Source: Oleiphilaceae bacterium (lineage in GTDB: Bacteria > Pseudomonadota > Gammaproteobacteria > Pseudomonadales > Oleiphilaceae). Taken from it: a stretch of DNA of 64,000 nt. The stretch covers positions 186,001-250,000 of the forward strand of contig JAKVBL010000008.1 in NCBI GenBank assembly GCA_022447365.1, given 5' to 3'. Of the stretch, positions 63,790 to 64,000 are shown piece after piece; the first letter of the stretch is position 1, and each line of letters begins with the position of its first letter. The translations under genes and the position numbers were made by a program. The notes under the pieces were generated by a model that was given only the letters and a program-made list of their open reading frames with translations, ran no database searches and was not told where the DNA came from.

Positions 63790-64000
63790 TTAGCTAGGCT
63801 GGAAATTAAATGGTAGAACGTGCACCAACTCTGGTGCGTTTGATGGCCCGAAATTAGTCAGCTTCATTCGCGCAACCAGTTTGGCGACGAGTTTTGGGTC
63901 ACCGAGGGTGTCTTCAAGCACCTCGACAGAAGAAACTAATCCAGAAGACAAAATAGTTATTTTAAGTGTCAACGCGCCTTCTAGGAATGGGTCGTCTCTC
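63790..64000 (-). CDS. Partial AgmX/PglI or TonB-type C-terminal domain (runs off right edge)
   Basis: The last 70 codons of a minus-strand gene whose start is beyond base 64000. DDPFLEGALTLKITILSSGLVSSVEVL and PKLVAKLVARMKLTNFGP match the C-terminal domain of AgmX/PglI- and TonB-related proteins, with the typical LPFNF near the end. The rest is not available. It is a third protein of this general type in the window. Confidence 0.7.
   Translation of the reverse strand, partial: RDDPFLEGALTLKITILSSGLVSSVEVLEDTLGDPKLVAKLVARMKLTNFGPSNAPELVHVLPFNFQPS

Noticed and set aside
1-64000. tRNA, rRNA, prophage or insertion sequence
   Set aside because: No cloverleaf-type segments, ribosomal RNA stretches, transposase genes or structural phage genes were seen; the only mobility-type gene is the lone recombinase.

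Overview
The window reads as about 64 kb of chromosome from a gammaproteobacterium, most like a marine member of the Pseudomonadales/Oceanospirillales (Marinobacter, Oleiphilus or Hahella type). The grounds are protein similarity and gene order: fdxA beside mutS; mfd, csiV, an MTIP phosphorylase, nagZ and psrA together as in Pseudomonas; a split class II ribonucleotide reductase (nrdJa/nrdJb); a lipase with its dedicated foldase; and FilA-like secreted proteins. Base composition is moderate and fairly even. I see no tRNA, rRNA, CRISPR array, prophage or insertion sequence. The genus is an inference.

Layout. 1-0.8 kb: the broken front of a chemoreceptor-like sensor that runs off the left edge. 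1-4 kb: Fur-boxed fdxA and mutS. 4.2-11.6 kb: a nine-gene overlapping Mrp-type cation/proton antiporter operon with three NuoL/M/N-like subunits and no full-length MrpA. 11.7-15 kb: a Baeyer-Villiger-type monooxygenase and malate:quinone oxidoreductase, divergent. 15-16.9 kb: a decayed CHASE3 hybrid histidine kinase. 17-19.3 kb: secreted lipase and foldase behind a possible sigma-54 promoter. 19.3-24 kb: a lone tyrosine recombinase, ybiT and rhlE. 24-30.3 kb: a lipoprotein, a double thioredoxin-fold protein, mfd, csiV and yaiI. 30.3-34.5 kb (minus): a psrA-headed operon with an L,D-transpeptidase, nagZ, a MscS-type channel and a thioinosine phosphorylase. 34.5-37.2 kb: a membrane protein of unknown function, riboflavin synthase and a FilA-like protein.

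37.4-48.1 kb (minus) is one continuous urea module: the UrtABCDE uptake system followed by ureDABCEFG. Upstream of urtA there is a good sigma-54 element and two NtrC-like sites, which suggests nitrogen control of the whole unit. 48.4-53.7 kb holds msrA, rsmC, two TonB/TolA-like proteins (one with a small exact inversion inside its repeat), a small zinc-ribbon-like protein and trhO. 53.7-57.2 kb is nrdJa/nrdJb behind a cluster of NrdR boxes. 57.4-63.6 kb: galU, then a convergent four-gene set that forms a closed glucosylglycerate cycle (glycerate kinase, phosphatase, glucosyl-3-phosphoglycerate synthase, GH13_18 phosphorylase). The right edge cuts the 3' end of an AgmX/TonB-like gene.

Together the genes fit a saline-water heterotroph: cation homeostasis (Mrp), a mechanosensitive channel, a probable compatible-solute cycle, urea as nitrogen source and extracellular lipid use. 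The most notable items are the local inversion in the TolA-like linker, the glucosylglycerate cycle, the unusual Mrp subunit set, and several well-formed regulatory sites (NtrC/sigma-54, PsrA, NrdR, Fur).
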